44,821 bases of DNA from positions 1-44,821 of the forward strand of contig CAIMTB010000063.1 of the NCBI GenBank assembly GCA_903844265.1, in the 5' to 3' direction. This stretch comes from an uncultured Verrucomicrobiota bacterium. GTDB taxonomy: Bacteria > Verrucomicrobiota > Verrucomicrobiia > Limisphaerales > CAIMTB01. How positions within the stretch are numbered: position 1 is the stretch's first letter; each line of letters begins with the position of its first letter. Made by a program: the position numbers and the translations under genes. The notes below the pieces were generated by a model. That model had not been told where the DNA came from, ran no database searches, and saw only the letters and a program-made list of their open reading frames with translations. Positions 24,869-33,407 of this stretch are shown here, piece by piece.

Positions 24869-27667
24869 TCAACGCGCCGGCACCAGATAACTCCTCGTCC
24901 AGTCCGGGCGCGCGGGACGACCGCCCAGCCGGGCCCTCCAATCGGTATCCGTCAGCCGCTTCAAGGTGGGTCCGGGCTCGAGGAACTCATAGTGACTCAG
25001 GACCGGCCCGGCATACACCCTGCGGTCGGGACCGTTGTCCACGGCGATGAGCATCAGGTCGATGTCGCCGGTGGCGAGATGAAGGACGCCGCCCACGGGG
25101 TCCAGTTGGTCCGGAGCGGCGGTGAAGACGTCGGCGACGACCTGGTCCGGCCGGTTGCAGCCGGTGTCCTGTCCGTCGATCGCCACCTGACCGATCTCGC
25201 CGTAGTTGGCAAATGTGACTGAATAATCGTTGTAATAGAGTCCCGGGTACCAGCCGTTGAAGAGCAGTCCGCAGCCTCCCTCGGCGTTCATCAATCCTCG
25301 AACAAAGGCGACTTCGTTGGTGGAGAACGCTTCCTGGCGCAACTCCTTGGCGGCCATGGTTTCCAGGGTGGCCATCTGCGCCGCGAAGTAGCGGCAGTAA
25401 CGGGCACGGGCAAGCTGTCGGCTGCCGCGGCTGAGGAGCAGGGGCGGCCATCCAGGGTGAGTGGTGACGGAAGCCGTCCCGACGCCGTCCTTCATGGCGG
25501 CTTCCAGGCCCGTCGCGGCGGCCTCCGCCATCACCCGCATGGCTTGCCAGAACTGGGGCACCGGTTCCACAAAGCCGGCGGGATACTCGCAGACGAAGTT
25601 ATTCGCGTACGGTTGCTTCCCGTAAAGCAGGGTGTCGTGCTTCAGCTCCGAGTAGGAAGCCATCTGGGTGCCCAGGGTCCGCATCGACCAGGCCCGCGTC
25701 CGCATCGCTTCGGGATGACCCGGGTCGGTGGTGGGACGCGACAGGCTTCTCAGGGCCGCCAGCCACCGGGCATAAAGAGAGTCGGTCCAGGCGGCGGGTT
25801 CGAGCCGGTCGAAGGTGGCGGCGAGGGCCTCGAGATTGTGGGCGTAGGGAAAGCCGTCGCGGAAGTTGCCGGGCAGGTGTGTTTCCAACATGTGCCGCGC
25901 CAGTTCCGGCCCCGCCGCCCGGTTGCCGAGTACCGAATAGGCAACGTCCAGACCGCTCGGTTCCCTTCTCAGAACTTTTCGGAAGAGGGTAAGTCCCGGG
26001 ATGTCTTCCTGCCAGAGCACGCGGTCGAAGGTCACCTGGGCCATGGCCCAGCCGTCGGCGATGAAGCGTTGGCCGCTGAAGACAAAGGCCCGCGGCAGCT
26101 GGGTTTGTTCCGGACCGAACGGCGAAAAATAGACATCCCCGGGGATGGATTGGCGGCCCAATTCCCCCTTCACGATCGAGGATTGCAGGGACGCGATCTG
26201 GGCCGGGTCAACCACGGCGCCGAGGGAGCCCAGGCCCGCCGCCGCCAGCAGCGGATCGAGCTGCAGGAAGTTCATCGCGTCGGTGCGCCCGACGAAGAGC
26301 CGGAGCAGATCATCGAGGGACCGCCAGGACGCCGTTCTCCCGCTGTCATGGAGGAGCGCGGAGAGCACCAGGGCCGTGCCCAGTTCGCGCCGCGACTGTT
26401 CCAGGTTCTCCGGATCAAAGATCCGAAGGTCGGCGCGCGCGGTCCACATGAAAGCCCGGAAATAGTTACTCAGTTCCAGGGACCGGTCGTAGTAACCCCG
26501 CACCGCGTACTGCGAGAAGTCGATGTCCCTGGGGCCCCCGAACATGGGAAAGCCGGTCAGATATTTTTGATCCTGGATGGCGCTGAGCGTGGGGCCCAGG
26601 CCGGGGTGCGGCCCGAGCACGGGGGCCACGGGTTTGCCGGAGAGCAAGTTGCGTCCGACGGTGAGGAAGTAATCTGCGTCGGAGAGGTTGTCCTTGAGCG
26701 GGCCGGTACGAACCGAGGCGGGCAGTTTGCCGAGCGCGCCGGCCATGCCGTCCAGGAGTTCGGTGAGGCGTGGGACGAGTTCCGTCTCCTCCAATTCCGC
26801 AAGCATCCGCTGGTAGGAAAAATGCCAGGCGTGCAGGGCGCTGTCGGTGGAGATGAAGACGGGAAGATCGTTGAAGAACACCCGGTAGAAGACGCCCGCG
26901 AAGGTCGAGTTGCCGGCCATGTAGTTGACGGCATTCGGCGCTCCCAGTCTCTCGCTGACCACGAAGCCGTGGGTGAGAAAGAGCCCGAGTTCCTCGGGGT
27001 TCAGCCGGAAGTCGACCGATCGGTACCCGGGGGTGAAGGGAGTCTTGCCGGCGTTGACCACGGCCGGATCGGCGTTGAAGGCATCCCACGATTTGGCCGA
27101 GCGCGGATCGAAGCGGATCCCTTCCAGGTAACCCCCTGTCGAGGCCGCGAGGCTGGCCTGATCGGAGAAGGACTGGGGCGTCAGCCAGCCCACCCGCCGG
27201 AGTTCCTCGTCGAAGATGCGGTTGTACCCGTAGACCTCCGCTCCGTCCCCGGCGGCCGGAGTGAGCTCCACCTCGGGCCGCAGCCTGAAGAATCCCTGGG
27301 CCAGTCCGTTGGTGGCCGGTGCCTGGGGCTGGCCCTGGCTGCCGAGGGACAATTCGCTGGTGCGCCGCCATTGCTTGAGGTCTGTGGAGGACTCGATGTA
27401 GAGGCGGTAAGTGGATCCGGCGACGGGGGCCACCGGGGCGGTGGGGAGTTCCAAACGCGGCGATCCCTGGGTCTGACGGATGTTGAGATCGCCCGGCGCG
27501 CGGTCCGCGCGAGCCGGCAGGGGAACGGAGAGCGCGGCGATGAGGGCCAGGCAGCACGCGACCGCGGTAGCGACGGCCGGTCTGGGGTGCGGCGTATCGG
27601 TTTCGCGCCGAATTGGAGCACTTGGACACACGTTCCATCCCCGAGTCGATCCGTTGAGGGAATCCAT
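24869..27667 (-). CDS. DUF3160 exported protein
   Basis: 932 residues from the ATG at 27667, with a signal sequence (VATAVACCLALIAALSVPLP). Near the N-terminus lies a 60-residue module, YRLYIESSTDLKQWRRTSEL to FFRLRPEVE, of a type seen at the ends of many verrucomicrobial exported proteins. The rest matches DUF3160: 'RLNPEELGLFLTHGFVVSER', 'PVFISTDSALHAWHFSYQRM', 'VLSALLHDSG' and a C-terminal 'PVGGVLHLATGDIDLMLIAVD'. DUF3160 proteins are large, helical and uncharacterised. The gene runs into the truncated adaptor of the efflux operon on the same strand and may now supply its promoter. Upstream it is bounded by element 6. Confidence 0.85.
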   Translation of the reverse strand: MDSLNGSTRGWNVCPSAPIRRETDTPHPRPAVATAVACCLALIAALSVPLPARADRAPGDLNIRQTQGSPRLELPTAPVAPVAGSTYRLYIESSTDLKQWRRTSELSLGSQGQPQAPATNGLAQGFFRLRPEVELTPAAGDGAEVYGYNRIFDEELRRVGWLTPQSFSDQASLAASTGGYLEGIRFDPRSAKSWDAFNADPAVVNAGKTPFTPGYRSVDFRLNPEELGLFLTHGFVVSERLGAPNAVNYMAGNSTFAGVFYRVFFNDLPVFISTDSALHAWHFSYQRMLAELEETELVPRLTELLDGMAGALGKLPASVRTGPLKDNLSDADYFLTVGRNLLSGKPVAPVLGPHPGLGPTLSAIQDQKYLTGFPMFGGPRDIDFSQYAVRGYYDRSLELSNYFRAFMWTARADLRIFDPENLEQSRRELGTALVLSALLHDSGRTASWRSLDDLLRLFVGRTDAMNFLQLDPLLAAAGLGSLGAVVDPAQIASLQSSIVKGELGRQSIPGDVYFSPFGPEQTQLPRAFVFSGQRFIADGWAMAQVTFDRVLWQEDIPGLTLFRKVLRREPSGLDVAYSVLGNRAAGPELARHMLETHLPGNFRDGFPYAHNLEALAATFDRLEPAAWTDSLYARWLAALRSLSRPTTDPGHPEAMRTRAWSMRTLGTQMASYSELKHDTLLYGKQPYANNFVCEYPAGFVEPVPQFWQAMRVMAEAAATGLEAAMKDGVGTASVTTHPGWPPLLLSRGSRQLARARYCRYFAAQMATLETMAAKELRQEAFSTNEVAFVRGLMNAEGGCGLLFNGWYPGLYYNDYSVTFANYGEIGQVAIDGQDTGCNRPDQVVADVFTAAPDQLDPVGGVLHLATGDIDLMLIAVDNGPDRRVYAGPVLSHYEFLEPGPTLKRLTDTDWRARLGGRPARPDWTRSYLVPAR

Positions 27668-27772
27668 ACGAAGGTCCTGGGCCGTCGGTTTGAGTGCGCT
27701 GAGGAGGCGCTGCGCCGGGTAACGGCTCCATGGGTAACACCGGAACCGGGATCTGGCAACGGTAGGGAGAGA

Positions 27773-27923
27773 GGGGTCAAACCTTGACTGTTGACATTTC
27801 AACCTTGGGCCATCACGTGGCGCCCACCGCCGGGCGCATGAGGCAGTGAATGACCACCACCTCGGCGGCACCAGCGTTCTCGAGACACTTCAATTTAAAT
27901 GTCAACTGTCAATGTTTGACCCC
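27773..27923 (+). repeat. Palindromic element 6
   Basis: 151 bases, almost identical to element 5, with arms GGGGTCAAACCTTGACTGTT and AACTGTCAATGTTTGACCCC. It sits between the divergent DUF3160 (start 27667) and DUF3592 (start 28044) genes. The right flank is again ATTGCTTCTC. Confidence 0.88.
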
Positions 27924-28043
27924 ATTGCTTCTCGCCCGGCGATCTTCATCTTCATTGCGCGGCGTCGCTGGCTCGGGTCCAATCCTGCTTGTGCGCAGGT
28001 TGACCGAAGTTGTGGGACCAGCTCTGTACTACGGGCTACGCCC

Positions 28044-28658
28044 ATGAAGAAACTCGACGCTACCCTTTATTTCATCCTGCTGGTCGCTTCCTTGTTCACC
28101 CTCTTGGGTGGTTGGTTGGTGGTGACGACCTGTCGCGATATCGCATTAGGCATCGTCGCGGAAGACTGGCCCCAGACCCCGGGGCGGGTGTTGGAGTTCA
28201 CTGAAGACAGCGACAATACCGCCGAGGGAGGGAATACCTGGGTGGCTCACGTGCGGTACGGCTACACTGTAGGAGGGCAGGCGTACGAGGGGACGACCAT
28301 CCACCCCACCTACGGCTCGCCGCCCTCAAGCACGGTCGATCACCGCTTGATATCCCTGCTGAAATCGGCGCGTGAGGTTCGGGTTTTCCATGACCGGGCC
28401 GAGCCCGGCAGGAGCACGCTGTCGACTGGGTTTCACTCCGGTTCGCTGGCGGTCTTTTTCGCGGGGTTCACGTTCTTTGCCGCGGGTCTTGCAATGACGT
28501 CCTTCCTGTTGGGGACTTTTACGTCCTTCGCGAGGATGACGATGGGATGGGTTGCCATTGGCTCGGTTCTCGCCGTGATGATTTGTTTTGTCCTGGCGAT
28601 CGTGTTTCTCGTGGCTGGAGGACGTGATTTCGCCAGCGGCATCACGGTGGTGCGGTGA
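28044..28658 (+). CDS. DUF3592-like membrane protein
   Basis: 204 residues. An N-terminal helix (LYFILLVASLFTLLGGWLVV) is followed by a globular beta domain with 'EDWPQTPGRVLEFTED', 'HVRYGYTVGGQAYEGTTI' and 'REVRVFHDRAEPGRSTLSTG', the DUF3592 pattern, and then two C-terminal helices. DUF3592 proteins are of unknown function. The gene is alone, between elements 6 and 7. Its base composition is less GC-extreme than its neighbours by eye, which may point to separate acquisition. Confidence 0.75.
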   Translation: MKKLDATLYFILLVASLFTLLGGWLVVTTCRDIALGIVAEDWPQTPGRVLEFTEDSDNTAEGGNTWVAHVRYGYTVGGQAYEGTTIHPTYGSPPSSTVDHRLISLLKSAREVRVFHDRAEPGRSTLSTGFHSGSLAVFFAGFTFFAAGLAMTSFLLGTFTSFARMTMGWVAIGSVLAVMICFVLAIVFLVAGGRDFASGITVVR

Positions 28659-28739
28659 TCTACCTGGCAGCCCGTCGAAAAGGATCTATTCCGGTAGCAG
28701 CCGACGTAAGGAGACTCCACTGACGGGAGAACGGAGAAC

Positions 28740-28890
28740 GGGGTCAAACCTTGACTGTTGACATTTCAGCCTTGGGCCACCACGTGACTCCCACCGCCGG
28801 GCGCCTGAGGCAGTGAATCACCGCCACCTCGGCGGCAGCAGCGTCCTTGAGACACTTCGATCCAAATGTCGACTGTCAATGTTTGACCCC
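28740..28890 (+). repeat. Palindromic element 7
   Basis: 151 bases with arms GGGGTCAAACCTTGACTGTT and GTCGACTGTCAATGTTTGACC plus CC. The core shows two nested hairpins (near CCCACCGCCGGGCG and CCGCCACCTCGGCGG). It overlaps the 3' end of the minus-strand hypothetical gene. Confidence 0.88.
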
Positions 28891-29171
28891 ATCGCTCCCC
28901 GTATGTCACGCCGGAGTTCGGCGCGGACGACCTTCTCCGCCGCGGTCAGCAGACGGCTGGCCTTTCCCTGTCCGACCAGGAGGACGATCGAGTCTCCCTG
29001 GGCCAGATACCTTGGGGAGTGCCGCTGGGAATTCGCCAATACCAAGGCCGCCGCGAGGTCGTCGAGAAACCGCGGCATCTCGACGTCCAGGTTGTCCGGG
29101 AGCGTGCGGAATCCGGCGGCGGCTGAATTGAACAAGCGCACGACGACGGCGAGAGCCTCGGTTCCCTCCAA
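28818..29171 (-). CDS. Small hypothetical protein ending in a repeat
   Basis: An open frame of 117 codons from a TTG at 29171, just inside an upstream TAG. The first 85 residues look like real protein: helical, with 'LAVVVRLFNSAAAGFRTLPD', 'FLDDLAAALVLANSQRHSP' and 'LLTAAEKVVRAELRRDI'. The last 30 (from GAMGSNIDS) are translated element 7. It follows the PIN-domain gene by 30 bases on the same strand. It may be an intact small gene or one truncated at both ends; no family is recognised. Confidence 0.4.
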   Translation of the reverse strand: MEGTEALAVVVRLFNSAAAGFRTLPDNLDVEMPRFLDDLAAALVLANSQRHSPRYLAQGDSIVLLVGQGKASRLLTAAEKVVRAELRRDIRGAMGSNIDSRHLDRSVSRTLLPPRWR

Positions 29172-29201
29172 GGTCGAGGACTACTGGCCGGGGAGAACAG
29201 A

Positions 29202-29627
29202 TCACTTCCCCAAGGATCCGAGCGCCCTCTCTGCCAGCGATTGCGGCGAACAGATGACTACCCCTCCCAAGGTTCGTCCGTAGAGAGCGCCAAAATGGGC
29301 GCGATCCCCGGTCATCAGCGTGTCGCAACCGGTTCGCATCGCGGCCGCCAGCACCGGCCGATCCTTCTCCGGAAGCAAGAGAAGAAGCTCGGCCGGCAAT
29401 TCGGCGCGAGTCGCGGTGGGCGCCAGCTGAAGGGAACCCAGGAGCACCTCCAACTCGGGAATGGCGGCTGGGAATTTGAGCGTCAGGTTTCGCCGCGCCT
29501 CCTCCACTACGAAGGCATCGGCCCACAACTCGTGCTGTTCTTCGAGCAGCAATGCGACCAGTCGACGGACCGCGCCCGCCGACTTGCTCGCGGAGAACAG
29601 AATGTTCGCGTCCAGGAAGATTCGCAC
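29202..29627 (-). CDS. PIN-domain ribonuclease, VapC-like toxin
   Basis: 141 residues of PIN fold: MRIFLDANILFSASKSAGAV with the first acidic residue (Asp6), VVEEARRNL with the conserved Glu, and 'DTLMTGDRAHF' with the last two metal-binding aspartates. VapC-type toxins cut tRNA or rRNA with Mg2+. The gene starts 9 bases after the AbrB-like gene, the standard antitoxin-toxin order. Confidence 0.85.
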   Translation of the reverse strand: MRIFLDANILFSASKSAGAVRRLVALLLEEQHELWADAFVVEEARRNLTLKFPAAIPELEVLLGSLQLAPTATRAELPAELLLLLPEKDRPVLAAAMRTGCDTLMTGDRAHFGALYGRTLGGVVICSPQSLAERALGSLGK

Positions 29628-29636
29628 GGCCAGCCT

Positions 29637-29879
29637 CTACCGGCGCGTTTTCCTTTTCGTCGGCAGCACGGCTTCAAGCCGCGCTTCTTCCGTGTCGAAC
29701 TCCTCGATGCGTTCCGGCGTGTAGACCTCCACCGGAAACATGGCAGCAGGCCGCAGCAGGATCCCGTCGGGGGTGGTCTCGACGAACAGTACATCATCAG
29801 CCTTCAGGCCGAGTTCGGCCCGCATTCTCGCGGGCAAGGAGATCAGCCCCCGACTGGTCAGCGTCACGGTCGCCTTCAT
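29637..29879 (-). CDS. AbrB/MazE-type antitoxin, VapB-like
   Basis: 80 residues from the ATG at 29879. 'MKATVTLTSRGLISLPARMR' followed by AELGLKADD is the swapped-hairpin AbrB DNA-binding domain (about residues 1-45). The C-terminal tail (YTPERIEEFDTEEARLEA) is acidic and would bind the toxin. Antitoxins of this type repress their own operon. The pair is typical of mobile accessory DNA. Confidence 0.85.
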   Translation of the reverse strand: MKATVTLTSRGLISLPARMRAELGLKADDVLFVETTPDGILLRPAAMFPVEVYTPERIEEFDTEEARLEAVLPTKRKTRR

Positions 29880-30066
29880 GACCAGCAGCGTTGCAGCAGA
29901 GCAGATGATCTGCAAGCCGCCGCATCAGGTCCGCCGGCGGAAGGGTTCTTTGGTCCTGGGCGTTGGCTGCAGTGACGTTTGGAACAACCGAACGGAGCGA
30001 CTTCCTGACAATTCCTGACAGAAAGTCCGCACTTTCCTTCGCCTGGGTTCGTCACGGGTCTTTTCG

Positions 30067-30470
30067 TTGAAACGACTGGAGGGGCTGGTGGTGCTGGATG
30101 AGGTCCAGCGGCCTTCGCCGATCTGGAGGCGCACCCGAAGCTTGGCGCATCGTGGGAGGGATTCGCCCTCGAACAGGTCTTGAGCGTCACCGGCGACCGC
30201 GACGCCTACTTCTGGGCCACCCACGCCGGCGCGGAACTGGATTTGATGGTCCACTGGCGCGGGCGCAGATATGGCTTCGAGTTCAAGTATGGGGACGCCC
30301 CGTCGCTGACGAAGTCCATGCACGTGGCGTTGGCCGATCTGAAGCTGGACCGGCTGTTCGTCATCCATCCGGGCGAGGATTCGTACGTCATGAACGACCA
30401 GACGGAGGCGGTGTCGATCAAGCAACTGCGGGCGCGGCTGGCGCAGACCGACTTTGGAAGCGGGCGCTGA
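30067..30470 (+). pseudogene. AAA_14/DUF4143 ATPase relic
   Basis: Two pieces of one protein family are joined out of frame. Piece one (from about 30067) reads LKRLEGLVVLDEVQRP, the Walker B region of AAA_14 ATPases. Piece two, in another frame from 30120 to the TGA at 30468-30470, reads LEAHPKLGASWEGFALEQVL, 'AYFWATHAGAELDLMVHW' and 'GFEFKYGDAPSLTKSMHVAL', the C-terminal DUF4143 nuclease-like domain. The Walker A part and about 200 middle residues are gone. It is a decayed gene with an internal deletion and a frameshift. Confidence 0.75.
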
Positions 30471-30514
30471 CCTGGGCTGTTCCTACAACACCGAGACGGG
30501 TGTGGTGCGGGCCG

Positions 30515-31639
30515 CTACTTGGGATAGGTCGCGACGGATCCCACGGCCTTCAGCACGAAGTCGTGTCTTTGCTCCACAATCCGTTTCAGGTCGATGACTG
30601 CGGCCTCCCAGGTTCTCAGAGCCTCACCGGACCCCATCTCGAGTCGCAGGAGTCTCGCCCACTCGTCGATGCGTTCAGGCCACGGGGCGCCCGCGTAGAC
30701 GCTCTCGACCGACCGGACGACGGCCTCGCGGTACAGCTTCCGCCCCTCGCTGGTCTCCATGAAGGCATGCGCCACCAGACCCCGCCAGCGTCCAAGCAGG
30801 GGCGCGGTCGGATTGTCGAAGATCAAGTCCATGCCGTGCGGAATGAATACGAACCGCCCGGACGTTGGGTCCTGATAAATCCTGAAATTGTTCCGGTCCA
30901 GGCTGTAGCCGTCATGGTGGCAGACCAGCACCTCCATGGCTGCGAACGACGCGAAACGACGCACGTCCAGGGACGCATCCAGGAGCCTCCACCGTCGATC
31001 GAGGTCAGGCTCGTGGCAGGCCGAGGCGAGCGCCTTCAGGATGTCTGCACTGCCGGGCCCGCGACCGGAATCGAGTTCGAGCGGATCCACGACGTCGTTG
31101 TTGCTGCCCTCGTACAAGTTGCCGGCGCTCGACCCGAAACGGTGTTTCAGGAACTGCTTGTCCGTGGGCTCGACCGACAGGTATAGGCCCAGGTCCCGGC
31201 CGTTCAGTTCGACTCGTGCGAACCCGATCCGTGCCGCCGGCAGGCCGACTTTGAGGAACATCTCGGACGCCAACTTCCAGCGCAGATAGGTCGGATCCTG
31301 GGACGAACCGCTGAGCAGCACCTTCCTGCGGCCGAGGCCCTTGGATTGGATGGCGAAGTTCGGCTTGTCCGTGATCGGGCGGAAGCTGCCGTGGCCCCGC
31401 AAGCGGAGATGGACGACGGAGGGAGGGTCTTCAGCGACGGCCAGGGTTCCCGCAACGTATTCGTGAGGGTGGTCAGAGAGGCGTGCCTGGCTGTCGGGGT
31501 TCAGGGAGATGCGAACCGGCTTGACCGACGGCGGTTCGGTGAAGAAGTGCTCCGGGGCCGCCAAGGTGCACTCCGTCCAGAACATCAGCACAGCGCCTAT
31601 CAGGCCGCTGGCGACGAGCCGCCGTTCACGCTTCTCCAT
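30515..31639 (-). CDS. CotH-kinase family exported protein
   Basis: 374 residues from the ATG at 31639, with a signal sequence (LIGAVLMFWTECTLAAPEHF). Family motifs include 'HLRLRGHGSFRPITDKPNFA', 'NLYEGSNNDVVDPLELD', 'VCHHDGYSLDRNNFRIYQDP' and FVFIPHGMDLIFDN, where the N-N-R and D-D residues match the atypical kinase active site of CotH. Bacterial CotH homologues phosphorylate secreted proteins, as shown for spore coat CotH. The usual 'PWDMD' is PHGMD here, a conservative change. No obvious substrate gene is adjacent. Confidence 0.8.
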   Translation of the reverse strand: MEKRERRLVASGLIGAVLMFWTECTLAAPEHFFTEPPSVKPVRISLNPDSQARLSDHPHEYVAGTLAVAEDPPSVVHLRLRGHGSFRPITDKPNFAIQSKGLGRRKVLLSGSSQDPTYLRWKLASEMFLKVGLPAARIGFARVELNGRDLGLYLSVEPTDKQFLKHRFGSSAGNLYEGSNNDVVDPLELDSGRGPGSADILKALASACHEPDLDRRWRLLDASLDVRRFASFAAMEVLVCHHDGYSLDRNNFRIYQDPTSGRFVFIPHGMDLIFDNPTAPLLGRWRGLVAHAFMETSEGRKLYREAVVRSVESVYAGAPWPERIDEWARLLRLEMGSGEALRTWEAAVIDLKRIVEQRHDFVLKAVGSVATYPK

Positions 31640-31682
31640 ACAGCTACGAGGACCACCCATGAATGTTCGAGGATCGTCAGTT

Positions 31683-32456
31683 TCAAGCGGTTTTCGCCAT
31701 CCCTTGCGTGCGGACTCGGACCAACAGCGCGTTCAGCGCAGCCCGCGCGGGATCACCGGGAAGCTCGGGCAACCGGCTCGCTTCGTGGGCCGTCTGCAAT
31801 TCGCCCCTGAGCCGTTGGTACTCGGACTCATGAAAGACGATGTCAGCATCCTCGACCGTTGATCGCTCGGGTCCCGTCAGTTTGCGGTCAATCAGGTCCT
31901 TGAGGAACGTCAGCCCAAACTCCTCGTTCAACGTCAGCAGGTTCGCCTCGATCACGCCCGTACGCATCAGGTGGATCCCCGTGAGCAGCACGCGATAGAC
32001 GTAGAGCAAGGGCTTCACCCGGCGCGGGCGTTCCTTGTCGAACAACTTCCACTGCGTCTCGGCAAATCCAAGGTAGTGGTGCGCGTGGTGGCGGGTGATG
32101 CACCCCGGCACGATCTGCTTCAGTTCCCGGTGTTCCTCGGTCGTGTGGACGATGAGCGGCGAGAACACCTGCTCGAGCACGTAGCCGTTCGTCTTGAGCA
32201 GAAGGTTGAAGAATTTCCGCAGGTCGTGGCTGACGATGTCCATCTCCAGCCCTTCGGTGACCCGCGAGTCCTCGATCGTTTCGTCCCGGACTTGCAGCCC
32301 CACGACATGTTCCAGGGGCAACACGTGCGAGCCGCGCAGATCGAAATCGGAATCGGGCGAAGGAAATCCGTAGAGATGCGCGCCACTGATCGTGGCGAAC
32401 AGGAGAGGGTAAGGCTGTGCGGCGAGGATCCGTCGAAGGCGAGGGTCAGTATCCAT
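31683..32456 (-). CDS. RlaP/YcgL-type nucleotidyltransferase, copy 2
   Basis: 257 residues. 'TISGAHLYGFPSPDSDFDLR' is a polymerase-beta-type active site, where the usual GSxxYG has become GAHLYG and the metal-binding residues are Asp37 and Asp39 in DSDFD. A long helical domain follows ('HHYLGFAETQWKLFDKERPR', VKPLLYVYRVLLTGIHLM). This is the layout of the RlaP (RNA-ligase-associated polymerase-beta) family, proposed to act in RNA repair. It starts 27 bases after a second member, so the two are probably made together. Confidence 0.8.
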   Translation of the reverse strand: MDTDPRLRRILAAQPYPLLFATISGAHLYGFPSPDSDFDLRGSHVLPLEHVVGLQVRDETIEDSRVTEGLEMDIVSHDLRKFFNLLLKTNGYVLEQVFSPLIVHTTEEHRELKQIVPGCITRHHAHHYLGFAETQWKLFDKERPRRVKPLLYVYRVLLTGIHLMRTGVIEANLLTLNEEFGLTFLKDLIDRKLTGPERSTVEDADIVFHESEYQRLRGELQTAHEASRLPELPGDPARAALNALLVRVRTQGMAKTA

Positions 32457-32483
32457 GGCACGTCCTGGGCGAGTCCCGACACG

Positions 32484-33407
32484 TCAGGCGCTGGCCATCG
32501 CGCGGCGCGCCTTGATCAGGAACCGATTCGCTTCCTCGTAATCGGGGCGTTCGGGAAGTCGGGTCTGGGCAAGCGCCCGCTCGAAATCGTGGTGCAACTC
32601 CCGCCGCCAGGTCTCCACATCGGCCCAGGGGACGCCCCCGGCCTTGACGGCCAGCAACCGATCGCGGTGCTCCTCAACCCGGACCGGCACGCGGTTCTGT
32701 CGCAGCGCGGCGGCACCACTCAGCAGGAGGCGGAGCAGATGCATGGCATGCTTCCAGCGGACCTCGCCCTGGTTACGGCGATCCTGCTCGATCTTCTTGA
32801 ACTGGCTCATGGCATAGCCGTTGAAGGTCTGGAAGATCATCTGGGACAGGAAGCGCTCGCGAATCCCCAACAGTTCCTTCGCGAGCTCGGTCTGCTTCTC
32901 CGGCAGCGGCGAGTAGAGGCATTCCAGGATGTTGGGGTTGGCCTTGAGCGCCATCGCCAGGAACTTCTGCAATTCCCAATAGCAGCTCTGCGCGGCGTTA
33001 TCCTCGAACTGCTCCGGCGCACCGAACAGGGACCACTGGAGATCGGCGGGCGCCAGGTAGATGCCGCGACGGTCGGTGTCGGAGTCCTCGGTGTCGAGAC
33101 CGTACGCCCTGGAGCCGACGACGCACCGGTAGATGATGAAGTCCTCCAGATCGAACCCATGCGGAGCACGCGAATCAGGGAGGCGGTCCTTGAAATGCTT
33201 GAGAACATCAAGTTGCTCTCGGCTCAGCGAGGCCTCGAAGCCGTCGGGGAAACGCACCAGAAAATGGCTCTCCTCTCCCCCCGATGGCGTCCGTGTGACG
33301 ACCCCCACCGCCCCACGCGGGTGCACCAGGGAGTTGTGGGTCCCTCGCACTTCGACCAGGGAGACCACCTGGGTTCCAGCAAAGACATTGTTGGGCTGAT
33401 GGGACAT
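32484..33407 (-). CDS. RlaP/YcgL-type nucleotidyltransferase, copy 1, with N-terminal domain
   Basis: 307 residues. A 70-residue N-terminal beta domain (GTQVVSLVEVRGTHNS, then PRGAVGVV and HFLVRFPDGFEASLSREQL) looks like a small SH3-like barrel. The nucleotidyltransferase core follows, with VGSRAYGLDTEDSDTDRRG (GSxxYG at 98-103; Asp110 and Asp112). The helical part contains 'NILECLYSPLPEKQTELAKE' and 'NGYAMSQFKKIEQDRRNQGE'. The family is proposed to modify RNA ends in repair. No RNA ligase or RtcB is seen in the window, so the partner must lie elsewhere if it exists. Confidence 0.82.
   Translation of the reverse strand: MSHQPNNVFAGTQVVSLVEVRGTHNSLVHPRGAVGVVTRTPSGGEESHFLVRFPDGFEASLSREQLDVLKHFKDRLPDSRAPHGFDLEDFIIYRCVVGSRAYGLDTEDSDTDRRGIYLAPADLQWSLFGAPEQFEDNAAQSCYWELQKFLAMALKANPNILECLYSPLPEKQTELAKELLGIRERFLSQMIFQTFNGYAMSQFKKIEQDRRNQGEVRWKHAMHLLRLLLSGAAALRQNRVPVRVEEHRDRLLAVKAGGVPWADVETWRRELHHDFERALAQTRLPERPDYEEANRFLIKARRAMASA

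Noticed and set aside
25457-27787. A 776-codon open frame on the plus strand
   Set aside because: It is antisense to DUF3160, which has a signal peptide and family motifs, while this frame has none.
13349-28890. Palindromic elements as integron attC sites
   Set aside because: The arms lack the RYYYAAC/GTTRRRY core (the site reads GTCAAAC/GTTTGAC), genes lie on both strands, and no integrase is visible.
13349-28890. Promoter boxes inside the elements
   Set aside because: The arms contain TTGACT and TTGACA, but no matching -10 box lies at the right distance in the copies checked.
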